The notes under the pieces: model-generated | What the model saw: only the letters and a program-made list of their open reading frames with translations | What the model was told of the DNA's origin: nothing | Database searches by the model: none | In this document: positions 24,179 to 34,277 of the stretch, piece by piece | Numbering within the stretch: the first letter of the stretch is position 1 | Layout: every line of letters starts with the position of its first letter | Translations under genes and position numbers: made by a program | Assembly (NCBI RefSeq): GCF_008728195.1 | Contig: NZ_CP031598.1 | Location: forward strand, 3,038,001 to 3,102,000 | Source: Roseovarius indicus | Lineage (GTDB): Bacteria > Pseudomonadota > Alphaproteobacteria > Rhodobacterales > Rhodobacteraceae | Direction of reading: 5' to 3' | DNA length: 64,000 nucleotides

Positions 24179-26437
24179 TCATACCGCTTGCTTTTGCTCT
24201 TCTGTCAGGTGGGCCGTCACGATGATCGGCAGCCGGATCACCGCCATCGCCCCGGCATGGGCGCCGTCTTCGAAAGGCGGCGCGTCTTCCAGCGCCAGCG
24301 TGCCGCCATGTTCCTCGATGATTTTCTTGACGATGGGCAGGCCGAGGCCGGTGCCCTTCTCGCGCGTGGTCACGTAAGGCTCGAACAGGCGCGAGCGGTC
24401 CTCCGGCAGGCCGATGCCGTTGTCGGCGATGCGGATCGTGACGTCGGTCTCGCCGATCTCGCTGGTGACGCGGATGGTCGGGACATGCCCTTCCGGTGCG
24501 CCTTTTTCCTGAAGGCTTTCAATGGCTTCCCCGGCGTTCTTGATCAGGTTGGTCAGCGCCTGGCTGATCATCGTGGCATCCAGGTCGGCCCAGATCTCGC
24601 CTTCGTGCATCTCGGTCTCGAAGCGCACGTCGGGCTGGCCGGCCTCCTGGAGCAGGATCGCCTCGCGCAGCAGGCTCGAGACGTCCTCCTGCCGGGTCTG
24701 GGGCTCGGGCATGCGGGCGAATTTCGAGAACTCGTCGACGATGCGGCGCAGGTCGTCGGTCTGTCGGATGACCACGCCGGTCAGCTGTTCTAGGCTGTCT
24801 TTCTGGTCGTCGGTCAGCACCTTGCCGAACTTGCGGTTGATCCGCTCGGCCGACAGCTTGATGGGCGTCAGGGGGTTCTTGATCTCGTGCGCGATGCGGC
24901 GGGCCACGTCGCCCCAGGCCGCCATCCGCTGGGCCGCGACAAGGTCGGTCACGTCGTCGAAGGCCACGACATAGCCCTCGCGCCGGCCCTGTTCGGTTCT
25001 GCGGGTCGACATGCGGACCAGCAGGTTTTCCATCCGCCCGCCCCGGCTGACCTTGATCTCCTCCTGCACGAAGCCCGAGGCATTGCCCTTGAGCCGTTCG
25101 AAGAGTTGGCCGAACTCGGGCACGGCATAGCTCAGCTCGACCGATTGCTGGTCGTCGTGCCAGTCGAGCAGCCGCTGGGCGGCGCGGTTCACGAAGGTGA
25201 CACGGCCCTTGGCATCGAGCCCCACCACGCCGGACGAGACCGAGCCAAGCACGGAATCGAACAGCCGCCGGCGGCGTTCGATCTGCTGGGTGTTGGCGAG
25301 CAGACGGTCACGCTGGGCCTTCAGCTGGCGGGTCATCTGGTTGAAATAGGTCGACAGCATGGCGATCTCGTCGCCGCCGCCCTCTTCGCGCACGCGAATG
25401 TCGAGATTGCCCTCGCCCACCCGCTGTGCGGCGCTGGTCAGCCTGCCCACGGGGCGCGAGAGGCGCTCGGCGAACCACATGCCCAGCCAGATGGCGGCGA
25501 GGATCAGGATCACCGCGAAGCCCACGTAGAGCAGCCCGAACTCGAACAGCACGCGGCCCCGCTCGCTTTCGCGCTGGTTGTAGAAGCGCGCGGTTTCCTG
25601 CGTGTCGTCGAGCAGGTTGAGAATGGCGCCGTCCACCGTGCGGGTGACGTAGAGGTAGCGGTCGGGGATCTCGTCGAGCGGCATCAGGGCGCGGAACTCG
25701 TCATTGTCCCAGTCCTGGATCACCAGGATGCCCTCGGCATCCGCCTCGGTGATCTGTTCGCGCGTCGGTTCCTCGTAGTCGAAGAGGTACGAGCGTTCGC
25801 CGCGCGCCCGGATCTCGCCCGTGCCGTCGATGACGAAGGCCTCGCGCAACCCGCGCTGGATCTCGCGCTGACCGCGCGACAGCACCTGCCGGATCTGGCC
25901 GTCATCAATGAAGACCGCCGCGCGCTTGGTGGCGTTGATGACAGAGGCCAGCGCCTGGGCGTCGGTGACGAGGTCGCGCCGGTGCTCCTCCTCGTAGGCC
26001 TGGGCGGCGGCGACCGAGCTGTCGACCACGCGCCCGACCCGGTCGGAGAACCACGCTTCCAACCCCATGTTGACCGACAGCGTGGCGAAAACCGCCACGG
26101 TGATCGTCGGCAGAAGCGCCATGATCGCGAAGACCCCGGTCAGCCGCAGGTGCAGCCGCGAACCGGCAGAGCGCCGCCGGCGGGCGGCGATCATCTGCAT
26201 GAGCTGCTGCATCACCAGCGCGGCGATCATGATCACGTAGACCAGGTCGCTCAGCAGCACGATGCGCAGGATGTTGGACGAGGCGCCCTGGTCGAGCGGG
26301 CCCATGACAAGGTAGGTCACCAACGCCAGGACCGGCCCCAGCACCACGAGGCCGAAGGTCGCCGCCGTCTGGACACGGCGCAGCCGCCGGAGGCGACTGA
26401 CCGTATCCCACGAAAATCTGCGTGTCCGGGTCGCCAC
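24179..26437 (-). CDS. ntrY: Nitrogen-regulation sensor histidine kinase NtrY
   Basis: 752 residues from a GTG with GGGAGGTCC before it. Membrane segments lie near residues 22-42, 53-75, 95-115 and 290-310, with a periplasmic sensor region between the last two. HAMP near 315-365, PAS near 385-490, the phosphoacceptor histidine in [16 protein letters not shown] near residue 515, and ATPase motifs DNGIGLPEDRSRLFEPYVTT with GTGLGLPIVKKI near the end. The C-terminal end is hydrophilic. Part of ntrBC-ntrYX. Confidence 0.95.
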   Translation of the reverse strand: MATRTRRFSWDTVSRLRRLRRVQTAATFGLVVLGPVLALVTYLVMGPLDQGASSNILRIVLLSDLVYVIMIAALVMQQLMQMIAARRRRSAGSRLHLRLTGVFAIMALLPTITVAVFATLSVNMGLEAWFSDRVGRVVDSSVAAAQAYEEEHRRDLVTDAQALASVINATKRAAVFIDDGQIRQVLSRGQREIQRGLREAFVIDGTGEIRARGERSYLFDYEEPTREQITEADAEGILVIQDWDNDEFRALMPLDEIPDRYLYVTRTVDGAILNLLDDTQETARFYNQRESERGRVLFEFGLLYVGFAVILILAAIWLGMWFAERLSRPVGRLTSAAQRVGEGNLDIRVREEGGGDEIAMLSTYFNQMTRQLKAQRDRLLANTQQIERRRRLFDSVLGSVSSGVVGLDAKGRVTFVNRAAQRLLDWHDDQQSVELSYAVPEFGQLFERLKGNASGFVQEEIKVSRGGRMENLLVRMSTRRTEQGRREGYVVAFDDVTDLVAAQRMAAWGDVARRIAHEIKNPLTPIKLSAERINRKFGKVLTDDQKDSLEQLTGVVIRQTDDLRRIVDEFSKFARMPEPQTRQEDVSSLLREAILLQEAGQPDVRFETEMHEGEIWADLDATMISQALTNLIKNAGEAIESLQEKGAPEGHVPTIRVTSEIGETDVTIRIADNGIGLPEDRSRLFEPYVTTREKGTGLGLPIVKKIIEEHGGTLALEDAPPFEDGAHAGAMAVIRLPIIVTAHLTEEQKQAV

Positions 26438-26547
26438 GGACCTCCCCCATCAGGTTGTTATGTCACTGCGGCCGCCCCCCATATCTGGGTCTATTCCGGG
26501 CGCCGTCAGCACAGTGGCCCCAATTGGCCACACCAGATGTTGCAGTT

Positions 26548-27909
26548 TTACATCAACTTGCGGCGGCGTGTCACGCGAATATCAAGGTCGGTAATCTTCT
26601 TGCGCAAAGTATTGCGATTGATGCCCAGCAGGTCGGCACATTTGGCCTGGTTGCCGCTTGTCGCATCCAGCGCGATCTCGATCAGGGGAAGCTCCATTTC
26701 CTTCAGAATCCGGGCATATAGGCCCGGCGGCGGAAGCTGGGTGCCATGCAGATCGAAATAGCGCCTGAGGTGCCGGGCGACCGAGTCGGACAGGCTTTCG
26801 CCGCCGCCATGGCCCACCACGGGCGCCGCTTCGGGCTGGTTGCCGATCACGGCCTCGACCTCGCCGCGGGTGATCTCGACCCCGCGCGCCGTCAGGCCGA
26901 TTCGCTGCACCATGTTCTCGAGCTGGCGGACGTTGCCCGGCCAGCTATAGGCGCGCATCAGCTCCATCGCGTCTTCCGACAGGTGGCGTGCGGGCTGGCC
27001 GTCGCGCTCGGCCCGGGCCATGAAATGCTCGATCAGCAGCGGGATGTCGTCGACCCGCGAGCGCAGCGCCGGCACCTCGACCACGGCGCCCGACAGGCGG
27101 TAGTAGAGATCCTCGCGCAGCTCGCCCGCTTCCAGCCGGTCGGCCAGGCGGCCCAGCGATGTGGCCATGAAGCGCGGCACGTGATCGCCCGGCGCATCCA
27201 TCATCCGCACCACGCGGGCCTGCGCGGCGGTGTCGAGATCGCCCACCTCGTCAAGCACCACGGTGCCGCCCTTGGCCCGCGCCATCACCTTCGACGGCCC
27301 TTCGAGGTCGGCCAGGTCGGCCGGTGTCACTGTCACGAAGGGCAAGGTCCGCCGGTCGGAGAAATCGTGGATCGCCCGTGCGATGAGCGACTTGCCGGTG
27401 CCCGACTCGCCGGTGATCAGCACCGGCAGGTCGGTGTTCATCAGCCGCGCCACCACCCGGTAGAGCCCCTGCATCGCCGCCGTGCGCCCGATGAGCGGCA
27501 GCTCGTCGGGCTTGTCCTCGGCCTCGGCGTGATGGGCCGCGCGGCTGCGGGAATCGAGCGCCCGCGCCGTGCGCTTCATCAGGTCCGGAAGGTCGAAAGG
27601 CTTGGGCAGGTAGTCGTAGGCATCCGCCTCTTCCGCCTGGATCGCCGTCATGATCGTGTTCTGCGCCGAGATCACGATCACCGGCAGGCCGGGCCTGTCG
27701 CTGGCGATCTTGGGCAGCATTTCCAGCCCGTTGCCGTCGGGCATCATCACGTCGGTGATCACCGCGTCGCCCTTGCCCTCGCCCACCCAGCGCATCAGCG
27801 TGGTCAGCGAGCTTGTCGCATGCACCTTGCACCCGGCCCGTGTCAGGGCCTGTGTCAGAACCGTTCGGATCGTGCGGTCGTCATCCGCGACCAGTACCGT
27901 GCCATCCAT
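26548..27909 (-). CDS. ntrC: Nitrogen regulation response regulator NtrC
   Basis: 453 residues; the ATG overlaps the ntrB stop (TGATG). Receiver domain at 1-120 ([30 protein letters not shown]), AAA+ domain with Walker [16 protein letters not shown] near residue 165 and Walker [13 protein letters not shown], and a Fis-type HTH at the end ([20 protein letters not shown]). The GAFTGA loop is absent: about 16 residues are missing between [10 protein letters not shown] and ARAKGG. The same deletion characterises Rhodobacter capsulatus NtrC, which activates sigma-70 RNA polymerase. A 110-base gap before ntrY may hold a second promoter. Confidence 0.95.
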   Translation of the reverse strand: MDGTVLVADDDRTIRTVLTQALTRAGCKVHATSSLTTLMRWVGEGKGDAVITDVMMPDGNGLEMLPKIASDRPGLPVIVISAQNTIMTAIQAEEADAYDYLPKPFDLPDLMKRTARALDSRSRAAHHAEAEDKPDELPLIGRTAAMQGLYRVVARLMNTDLPVLITGESGTGKSLIARAIHDFSDRRTLPFVTVTPADLADLEGPSKVMARAKGGTVVLDEVGDLDTAAQARVVRMMDAPGDHVPRFMATSLGRLADRLEAGELREDLYYRLSGAVVEVPALRSRVDDIPLLIEHFMARAERDGQPARHLSEDAMELMRAYSWPGNVRQLENMVQRIGLTARGVEITRGEVEAVIGNQPEAAPVVGHGGGESLSDSVARHLRRYFDLHGTQLPPPGLYARILKEMELPLIEIALDATSGNQAKCADLLGINRNTLRKKITDLDIRVTRRRKLM

Positions 27910-28985
27910 CAGCCTTCCTCCATATCCTTGGGCGCCAGCGGCAGCGAAATGCGGAACACCGTCCGCCCCGGAACCGAGGAGACGGAAATCCACCCGTCAT
28001 GGTCCGATATGATCTTCGCCGCCAGCGCGAGCCCCAGCCCAGTTCCGTTTTCCCGGCCCGACACGAAGGGTTCGAACACCTCCGCCGCGATTTCGGGCGG
28101 AAGGCCCGGGCCGTCATCAATGATTTCCACCTGCAGGGGCAGCGTCTTGCCCTTGCCCTCGCCGCGGCGCACACGCAGCGACTGTTCGTAATAGGTATGC
28201 AGCCGGATCGTGCCGCCCGCCTTGCCCGCCGCCTCGGAGGCGTTCTTGACCAGGTTCAGGATCACCTGGAGCAGCTGATCGGGGTCACCAAGCGCAAGCG
28301 GGAGCGAGGGGTCGTAATCCTCGATCACCGTCATGTCGGCGGCAAAGCCCACGATGGCCGAGCGCCGCGCGCGGTCGAGCACGTCGTGGATGTTCATCGC
28401 GCGCAGCTTGGGCGCCGAGACGTTGCCGAACTGCTCGACCTGCTCCAGCAGGCCCACGATGCGCCGGCTCTCGCTGACGATCAGGTCGGTCAGCTCGAGG
28501 TCTTCCTTGCTCAGGTTCATCGACAGAAGCTGGGCCGCGCCGGTGATCCCGGCCAGCGGGTTCTTGATCTCGTGCGCCAGCATCTCGGCCATGCCGATGG
28601 CCGAGCGGGCGGCGGATTTCACCGACTGGCCCTGGCTGACCCGACCGGCCAGCTCGCGCGGCGAAATGAGCAGCACCATGTGCCCCGCCTCGCCGGAAAG
28701 CGGCGCGATCTGAAGGTTGCATTGCAGCGGCGCGCGGTCGCCGGTGCCCACGTCGACATCGTTGACGAAAAGCGGCGAGCCGTCGCGGCGGGCGCGGGCC
28801 AGCGCATCTTCGAGCGGCGCATCGACCGCCAGCTTGTCCCAGACCGGCTGGCCGGTGACCGCGCGGGCCGAGCTCATCAGGAAGCCTTCGGCAGCCGGGT
28901 TGATGCGGGCGATACGGTCTTCGGGGTCGAGCACCACTGCCGGCACGGGCAGCGAGGTCCAGATGGCGTCGTCGGACGGGCTCAT
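27909..28985 (-). CDS. ntrB: Nitrogen regulation sensor kinase NtrB (soluble)
   Basis: 358 residues, no membrane segment. PAS domain at about 10-115, phosphoacceptor histidine in [20 protein letters not shown] near residue 140, ATP-binding motifs [20 protein letters not shown] and [12 protein letters not shown]. NtrB phosphorylates NtrC under nitrogen limitation and is controlled by PII protein. Its ATG overlaps the dusB stop and its stop overlaps the ntrC start, so dusB-ntrB-ntrC are tightly coupled. Confidence 0.95.
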   Translation of the reverse strand: MSPSDDAIWTSLPVPAVVLDPEDRIARINPAAEGFLMSSARAVTGQPVWDKLAVDAPLEDALARARRDGSPLFVNDVDVGTGDRAPLQCNLQIAPLSGEAGHMVLLISPRELAGRVSQGQSVKSAARSAIGMAEMLAHEIKNPLAGITGAAQLLSMNLSKEDLELTDLIVSESRRIVGLLEQVEQFGNVSAPKLRAMNIHDVLDRARRSAIVGFAADMTVIEDYDPSLPLALGDPDQLLQVILNLVKNASEAAGKAGGTIRLHTYYEQSLRVRRGEGKGKTLPLQVEIIDDGPGLPPEIAAEVFEPFVSGRENGTGLGLALAAKIISDHDGWISVSSVPGRTVFRISLPLAPKDMEEG

Positions 28986-29977
28986 GCGGCGATCCTTTCG
29001 CCATCAGCCAGCGCGTCGGGAATGAGGCGCAGCACCTCGTCGGCGTCGCGGGTGGTCAGAACCCGCTTGCGCAGCTCGGGGCCGGTGCCGGCCTCGTCCA
29101 TGTACCAGCCCAGATGTTTGCGGGCGACCCGGGCGCCCAGATCGCGGCCATAGAAATTCAGCATGTCTTCGTAATGGGTTGCGACCATGTCTTCACGTTC
29201 TTTGCCCTGCGGCACCTCCGGCGCCGGGCCGGTGCCCAGCTCATGCGCCACCTGCGCCAGCAGCCAGGGGCGGCCTTGTGCCCCGCGCCCGATCATCACG
29301 CCATCGGCGCCCGACAGGCGCAGCGCGTCTGTCGCGTCCTCGGTGCCGAGAATGTCGCCATTGGCGATCACCGGCACGGTCACGGCCTCCTTCACGGCGC
29401 GGATGGCGGCCCAGTCGGCCCGCCCCTTGTAGAACTGGCAGCGCGTGCGGCCGTGGATGGTGATCATCTGCACGCCCGCCGCCTCGGCACGCCGTGCCAG
29501 TTCCGGGGCGTTGAGCATATTGTCGTCCCAGCCCAGCCGGGTTTTCAGCGTCACGGGCACGGAAACCGCGCCCACCACCGCCTCGATCAGCGACAGCGCA
29601 TGGTCGAGATCCTTCATCAGCGCCGAGCCGCTTGCCCCCGTGCCGCTGGCCGAGGTCACCTTCTTCGCCGGGCAGCCCATGTTGATGTCGATGATCTGCG
29701 CGCCGTTGCCCTCGACCTGTTTCGCGGCTTCGGCCATCCAGTGCGCCTCGCGCCCGGCCAGTTGCACGGCGGTATCGGCCTGGCCAAATCCCAGCTCGGC
29801 CTTCTCGCGCACGCCGGGCTTGGCCTGAACCATCTCCTGGCTCGCCACCATCTCGCTCACCACCAGCCCGGCGCCGAATCGCGCCACCAGCCGCCGGAAC
29901 GGCAGGTCGGTGATCCCGGCCATCGGGGCCAGGAAGACCTGGGGTGATAACACCTTGTTTGTCAGACAAACGGTCAA
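28982..29977 (-). CDS. dusB: tRNA-dihydrouridine synthase B (NifR3)
   Basis: 331 residues from a TTG at 29977 (AAGGATTAATCAC before it); a GTG eight codons in is an alternative. FMN-dependent enzyme that reduces uridine in the tRNA D-loop. Marks: [16 protein letters not shown], catalytic cysteine in [22 protein letters not shown] (residues ~98-120), LKTRLGWDD and [17 protein letters not shown]. It is the first gene before ntrBC, the classic nifR3-ntrB-ntrC order of purple bacteria. Confidence 0.94.
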   Translation of the reverse strand: MTVCLTNKVLSPQVFLAPMAGITDLPFRRLVARFGAGLVVSEMVASQEMVQAKPGVREKAELGFGQADTAVQLAGREAHWMAEAAKQVEGNGAQIIDINMGCPAKKVTSASGTGASGSALMKDLDHALSLIEAVVGAVSVPVTLKTRLGWDDNMLNAPELARRAEAAGVQMITIHGRTRCQFYKGRADWAAIRAVKEAVTVPVIANGDILGTEDATDALRLSGADGVMIGRGAQGRPWLLAQVAHELGTGPAPEVPQGKEREDMVATHYEDMLNFYGRDLGARVARKHLGWYMDEAGTGPELRKRVLTTRDADEVLRLIPDALADGERIAA

Positions 29978-30224
29978 GTGATTAATCCTTGTGCAGCAAC
30001 CCCTATTTAGAGTCGGTGTCCTCTAGGTACAATATTTCAAGGGCATAAAAGGCGATCACCAAATCGTATTGCCTGTTTTTTAGGCATACTTCCGTAGTAA
30101 CCTAGCGTAAACACCCGCTGCGGGTGTGCCGGCGGATAGCCCGCGCGGCACCTGCCTGCGCGGCAAATCCGCCGCTTGCGCGCCTTGTGTTGCAACGGCC
30201 GCCACCACCACGCTATCAGGGCGC

Positions 30225-31355
30225 ATGACAACCGCCTCCATCATCGTTGCCGCCGGTCGCGGCACCCGCGCCGGGGGGGACCTGCCGAAGCAATGGCAGG
30301 CCTTGGGCGGCGCCCGCGTCATCGACTGGACGATCGCGGCCTTCGCGGCGGTGCCCGAGGTGGCACAGACGGTCGTCGTGCTGCATCCCGACGATATGGA
30401 CAGGATCGCGCCCCGCGAGGGGCTGACCACCGTCGAGGGCGGTGCGAGTCGGTCAGAATCCGTCCGCAACGGGCTCGAATCGCTTGCAGAAAGCGGCGTG
30501 ACCCGGGTGCTGATCCATGATGCCGCGCGCTGCTGTATCCGGCCGGCGCTGATCGCCCGTGTGCTCGATACGCTGGCCGAGGGTGCGCTGGCCGCCGCCC
30601 CTGCCCTGGCCGTCTTCGACGCGCTCTGGCAGGGCGACGGCAAAACCGTCACCGGCACGCAGGACCGCACCGGCCTTTACCGCGCCCAGACACCGCAGGG
30701 CTTCGACTTCGACACGATCCTCGCCGCTCACAGGGCCCATGATGGCGAGGCGGCGGACGACGTCGAGGTCGCCCGCATGGCCGGGATCGACGTGCAGATC
30801 GTCGAGGGCGACGAGAGCAACCTCAAAATCACCACCCCGGGCGATTTCGCCCGCGCAGAACGGATCTTGCGAGACATGGACATACGTATCGGCACCGGTT
30901 TCGACGTACACCGCTTTGGCGAGGGCGACCACGTGGTGCTCTGCGGCGTGGCGGTGCCCCATACGCGGGGGTTGCAGGGCCATTCCGACGCCGACGTGGG
31001 GATGCACGCGCTGACCGACGCGATCTACGGCGCGCTCGCCGAGGGCGACATTGGCCGGCATTTCCCGCCCACCGACCCGCAATGGAAAGGCGCGGAAAGC
31101 CATATCTTCCTGCGCCACGCCGTGACGCTTGCAGGCGAAAAAGGATATAAAATCAATAACCTCGACGTCACTCTTGTCTGCGAACGCCCCAAGATCACGC
31201 CCCATGCGCCCGCCATGCAGGCCGCGCTGGCGGATATCACCGGCCTTGCGACCGACCGGATTTCGGTCAAGGCCACAACCTCGGAACGGCTCGGCTTCAC
31301 CGGGCGCGAAGAAGGCATCGCTGCACAGGCGGCGGTGACACTGGTGCCCAAATGA
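30225..31355 (+). CDS. ispDF: Bifunctional IspD/IspF isoprenoid enzyme
   Basis: 376 residues, fused as is usual in alphaproteobacteria. The N-terminal IspD part (1 to about 215) makes CDP-methylerythritol: [60 protein letters not shown]. The IspF part starts near residue 218 ([20 protein letters not shown]) and forms the cyclic diphosphate; metal ligands D and H in FDVHRF and the [17 protein letters not shown] loop are present. The ATG at 30225 follows the GGGCGC; upstream in-frame codons have no support. The next start overlaps its stop. Confidence 0.95.
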   Translation: MTTASIIVAAGRGTRAGGDLPKQWQALGGARVIDWTIAAFAAVPEVAQTVVVLHPDDMDRIAPREGLTTVEGGASRSESVRNGLESLAESGVTRVLIHDAARCCIRPALIARVLDTLAEGALAAAPALAVFDALWQGDGKTVTGTQDRTGLYRAQTPQGFDFDTILAAHRAHDGEAADDVEVARMAGIDVQIVEGDESNLKITTPGDFARAERILRDMDIRIGTGFDVHRFGEGDHVVLCGVAVPHTRGLQGHSDADVGMHALTDAIYGALAEGDIGRHFPPTDPQWKGAESHIFLRHAVTLAGEKGYKINNLDVTLVCERPKITPHAPAMQAALADITGLATDRISVKATTSERLGFTGREEGIAAQAAVTLVPK

Positions 31356-31849
31356 GCCTGAGCCACCTGATCGCTACCGTCTGTTACGTGGGCCACATGC
31401 GGCCCGCCTCGGGAACATGGGGCTCGCTGGTGGCGCTGCCGCTGGCCTGGGCGATCCATCTTGTTGCCGGGCCGTGGCTGCTGATCGTCGGCATTATCGC
31501 GTTTTATATCATGGGCTTGTGGGCCACAGCTCAGGAAACGCGGGGCAGCGACGATCACGATCCGTCAGAGATCGTCGTCGACGAGCTGGTGGGCCAGTGG
31601 ATCGCCTTCCTGCCCGTCTCGATCGGGGCCGCGCATGTGGGGGCGGAGCTTACCGCGCTCTGGCCCGGCTGGGTCGCGGCCTTCCTGCTGTTCCGGCTTT
31701 TCGATATCTGGAAACCCGGCCCGATCGGCTGGGCCGACCGGCGGGGAAATGCGACGGGCGTGATGCTCGACGACGTCATCGCCGGGGTGTTCGCCGCCTT
31801 GGGCGTCGTCATTCTTGCCGCCATTTCGCACGGGATCATGCTGCTATGA
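31352..31849 (+). CDS. pgpA: Phosphatidylglycerophosphatase A
   Basis: 165 residues with about four membrane segments. It removes phosphate from phosphatidylglycerophosphate. Family residues are visible: [21 protein letters not shown] near the start, [15 protein letters not shown] near residue 68 (the acidic cluster of the active site), and [13 protein letters not shown] near residue 115. ATGA overlap with ispDF and with cinA. Confidence 0.92.
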   Translation: MSLSHLIATVCYVGHMRPASGTWGSLVALPLAWAIHLVAGPWLLIVGIIAFYIMGLWATAQETRGSDDHDPSEIVVDELVGQWIAFLPVSIGAAHVGAELTALWPGWVAAFLLFRLFDIWKPGPIGWADRRGNATGVMLDDVIAGVFAALGVVILAAISHGIMLL

Positions 31850-32313
31850 ACGTCACCGACCTGCTCGAAAAAGCCCGCAGCAAGGGCATCAAGATCGTCA
31901 CCGCCGAAAGCTGCACCGGGGGTATGGTCGCGGTGGCCCTGACCGACATTCCCGGCTCGTCCGACGTGGTTGAACGTGGCCTCGTAACCTATTCGAACGA
32001 GGCGAAAATCGAGCTTCTCGACATCTCGCCCCGCACGCTTTCCGAGTTCGGCGCCGTGTCGGAAGAGATCGCCCGGGAGATGGCCGACGGGGCGCTGAAA
32101 AACTCCTACGCCCAGCTCGCCGTCTCGATCACCGGCATCGCCGGGCCCGGCGGATCGGAGCACAAGCCCGAGGGCCGCGTCTGTTTCGGCCTCGCCATGC
32201 AGGGCAAACCCACCAGGACGGAAACGCAGGAATTCGGCGCCCGGGGCCGCGACAAGGTTCGCGAGATGGCCCGCGACCACGCGCTTGCCCTGCTCGACGC
32301 CGCGCTCTCCTGA
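31846..32313 (+). CDS. CinA family protein (nicotinamide-nucleotide amidase, PncC-type)
   Basis: 155 residues, the stand-alone C-terminal domain of CinA. It deamidates NMN to nicotinic acid mononucleotide in pyridine nucleotide recycling. Motifs: TAESCTGGMVAVALTDIPGSS near residue 21, VTYSNEAK near residue 47, and SITGIAGPGGSEHKPEGRVC near residue 98. The ATG overlaps the pgpA stop. The E. coli-type N-terminal molybdopterin-binding domain is not present, which is normal for this form. Confidence 0.9.
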   Translation: MNVTDLLEKARSKGIKIVTAESCTGGMVAVALTDIPGSSDVVERGLVTYSNEAKIELLDISPRTLSEFGAVSEEIAREMADGALKNSYAQLAVSITGIAGPGGSEHKPEGRVCFGLAMQGKPTRTETQEFGARGRDKVREMARDHALALLDAALS

Positions 32314-32317
32314 GCGG

Positions 32318-32770
32318 TCAGCCCTGCCCGTAAAGCTTGTCGGCCCGCCCCTCGAACGCCTTCACGATGCGCTTCATCGCCTCGTAGAAGAAGATCTCCG
32401 ACGCCGATTGCAAAAGCCGGTTGCGCAACTCGAAATCCACGTCGAAATGCACCTTGCAGCCGCCCTCGGCCTCTTCGAATTTCCAGTTGGATTTCATGTA
32501 CTTGAACGGGCCATCGAGATATTCCGTCTCGATCACGCGGGCCTCGTCCCAGAGCGTCACCTTGCTGCCGAACTTCTCGCGGAAGACCTTGAAGCTGATC
32601 ACGAGATCGGCCTCCATCACCCGCGCGCCATCGTCGCGGGGGGTCACCTTGCGCACCCGCGCGGCGGCCGTCCAGGGCAGGAACTCGGGATAGGATTCGA
32701 CATCCGCCACGAGGTCGTACATCTGCTGGGCCGTGTACGGCATCGACCGGGTCTCGGAATGGGATGGCAT
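32318..32770 (-). CDS. COQ10/RatA-like SRPBCC (START-fold) protein
   Basis: 150 residues. Opening [33 protein letters not shown] is the standard beginning of COQ10/RatA proteins, which hold ubiquinone or related lipids in a hydrophobic cavity and support respiration. The cavity fold runs throughout ([44 protein letters not shown]). E. coli RatA was described as inhibiting ribosome subunit joining, but alphaproteobacterial members are better viewed as CoQ-binding. Convergent with cinA, 4 bases apart. Confidence 0.88.
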   Translation of the reverse strand: MPSHSETRSMPYTAQQMYDLVADVESYPEFLPWTAAARVRKVTPRDDGARVMEADLVISFKVFREKFGSKVTLWDEARVIETEYLDGPFKYMKSNWKFEEAEGGCKVHFDVDFELRNRLLQSASEIFFYEAMKRIVKAFEGRADKLYGQG

Positions 32771-32846
32771 AGGCAGGCTGGCCCCGTTTTCGCGTGACAG
32801 TGGGCCGCTATTTCGTAGACTGCACCCGGAAAATCAAGGGGATACC

Positions 32847-33386
32847 ATGACGGAGCGGCCATATGTCATCGACCGCATGATCTCGGCCAAGGAAATTGCC
32901 GCCCGGATCGAGCAGTTGTCGGACGAGATCGAGACCGAGTTTGCGGATACCGAGAAGCTGGTCGTGGTGGGCCTGCTGCGCGGGTCGTTCGTGTTCATCG
33001 CAGACCTCGTGCGCGAGCTCGACATGACGGTCGAGGTCGATTTCATCGAGACCTCGTCTTATGGGAATTCCACCCAGTCCAGCCGGGAAGTGCGTATTCT
33101 CAAGGACTTGCGCGGCGATATTGAAGGGCGCGACGTGCTGGTTGTCGAGGATATCGTCGACACCGGCCACACGCTTTCCCATGTGCTGGCCCTGCTGAAG
33201 AACCGCAAACCGCGCAAGCTGCGCACCATCGCGCTGCTCGACAAGCCGTCGCGGCGCGAGGCGCAGATCACCGCCGACTGGATCGGCTTCGAGATCCCCG
33301 ATGAATTCGTGGTGGGCTATGGCATCGACTATGCCCAGCGGAACCGCAACCTGCCCTATATCGGCAAGGTCCGCTTTACCGAATGA
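32847..33386 (+). CDS. hpt: Hypoxanthine phosphoribosyltransferase
   Basis: 179 residues. Salvages hypoxanthine (and guanine) to nucleotides with PRPP. The PRPP-binding signature is [14 protein letters not shown] near residue 95, the flexible loop [15 protein letters not shown] near residue 70, and the purine-contact region is [20 protein letters not shown] followed by [21 protein letters not shown] at 32847 chosen from AAGGGGATACC. The next small gene overlaps its stop by ATGA. Confidence 0.93.
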   Translation: MTERPYVIDRMISAKEIAARIEQLSDEIETEFADTEKLVVVGLLRGSFVFIADLVRELDMTVEVDFIETSSYGNSTQSSREVRILKDLRGDIEGRDVLVVEDIVDTGHTLSHVLALLKNRKPRKLRTIALLDKPSRREAQITADWIGFEIPDEFVVGYGIDYAQRNRNLPYIGKVRFTE

Positions 33387-33565
33387 ACCCCCGCTGGCTG
33401 TTCCGGATGGCCAAATGGGCCCAACGGCCGCCCAGCGAAAAGCGGGTGAAGCTGGTACTGGGGGTGATCGTGCTCTGCCTGCTGCTGGTCGCCATCGAGT
33501 ATTTCATAGGCTGGCCCGACTGGATGACGGTAGAACCCGCGGGCCGGCGCGGCTGGCTGCCCTGA
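33383..33565 (+). CDS. Small single-pass membrane protein of unknown function
   Basis: 60 residues: a basic N terminus ([23 protein letters not shown]), one hydrophobic helix (about residues 24-41) and a short polar end. Its ATG overlaps the hpt stop, so it is translated with hpt; this coupling and the normal composition argue that it is real. I do not recognise a family. Confidence 0.65.
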   Translation: MNPRWLFRMAKWAQRPPSEKRVKLVLGVIVLCLLLVAIEYFIGWPDWMTVEPAGRRGWLP

Positions 33566-33672
33566 GGCGGCCGGATTCGGCCCATGCCACGCCCGCAATG
33601 GTCCGAGGGGTCGACCGAATCGATGGGGCGGGCGACAAGGGCGCCCCTGCCCTGACGCGAGCCCGGACTGAC

Positions 33673-34173
33673 ATGCCCACCGCACCCACAGTTGAACGCC
33701 GCGCCGCCGCGCGCTATGCCGTCTTCGCCCTCGCGATGGGGCTTTTCACCGGAGGTGCGATGGCCGATGACAGCAAGAACGCCGCCGAGGGCGCCGCACA
33801 GATCGCCCGCCCGCTGCTGGCCTATCGCTGCCCCGCGGGGTTCGACACGGCCGAAGAGCTCTGCCGCGCCTTCCGCACCCTGCTGGGCGAGGCCGCGCCC
33901 GGCCATGCCCTGCGCCGGCTCGGGGAAGAGGAGCACATGCCGGCCCTGCGCGACAGCGATCTTTACGTCGCCCTCGCGGCGGAGCGGCACGGCGCCCATA
34001 GCCTGACGGCAAGGATCGAATGGCGCGCAGGCAAGGATGCCGAAACGGTCACCGGCCCCGAAATCTCGCTCGACAGCAGCGACACGGCCCTGCGCCCGTC
34101 GATGTACCCGGGCTTCCTGCGCGAGCTCTGGTCGCTGTCGGCGCCGCCGGGCCTGCGCGACCCCGCCGAGTAG
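33673..34173 (+). CDS. Putative secreted protein of unknown function
   Basis: 166 residues from the ATG at 33673. A signal peptide is clear: basic start, hydrophobic core AVFALAMGLFTGG and cleavage at AMA-DD near residue 31. The mature part has two cysteines (CPAGFDTAEELC, spaced by ten residues, which could form a disulfide) and charged helices. No family recognised. It lies between the hpt group and the RTX genes. Confidence 0.6.
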   Translation: MPTAPTVERRAAARYAVFALAMGLFTGGAMADDSKNAAEGAAQIARPLLAYRCPAGFDTAEELCRAFRTLLGEAAPGHALRRLGEEEHMPALRDSDLYVALAAERHGAHSLTARIEWRAGKDAETVTGPEISLDSSDTALRPSMYPGFLRELWSLSAPPGLRDPAE

Positions 34174-34277
34174 ACCGCGTGACGTGACGGCTTTTCGCCC
34201 ATCCGGCAGCCGACCCTTGTTTTTGAAAAGCCGGGGATTTATCCCTCTCCGGCACAGGGAGAAGGGACCACCACGGC

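Noticed and set aside
31417..31845. N-terminal extension of the CinA protein across pgpA
   Set aside because: It lies in the wrong frame of pgpA, and the ATGA overlap at 31846 gives the normal family start.
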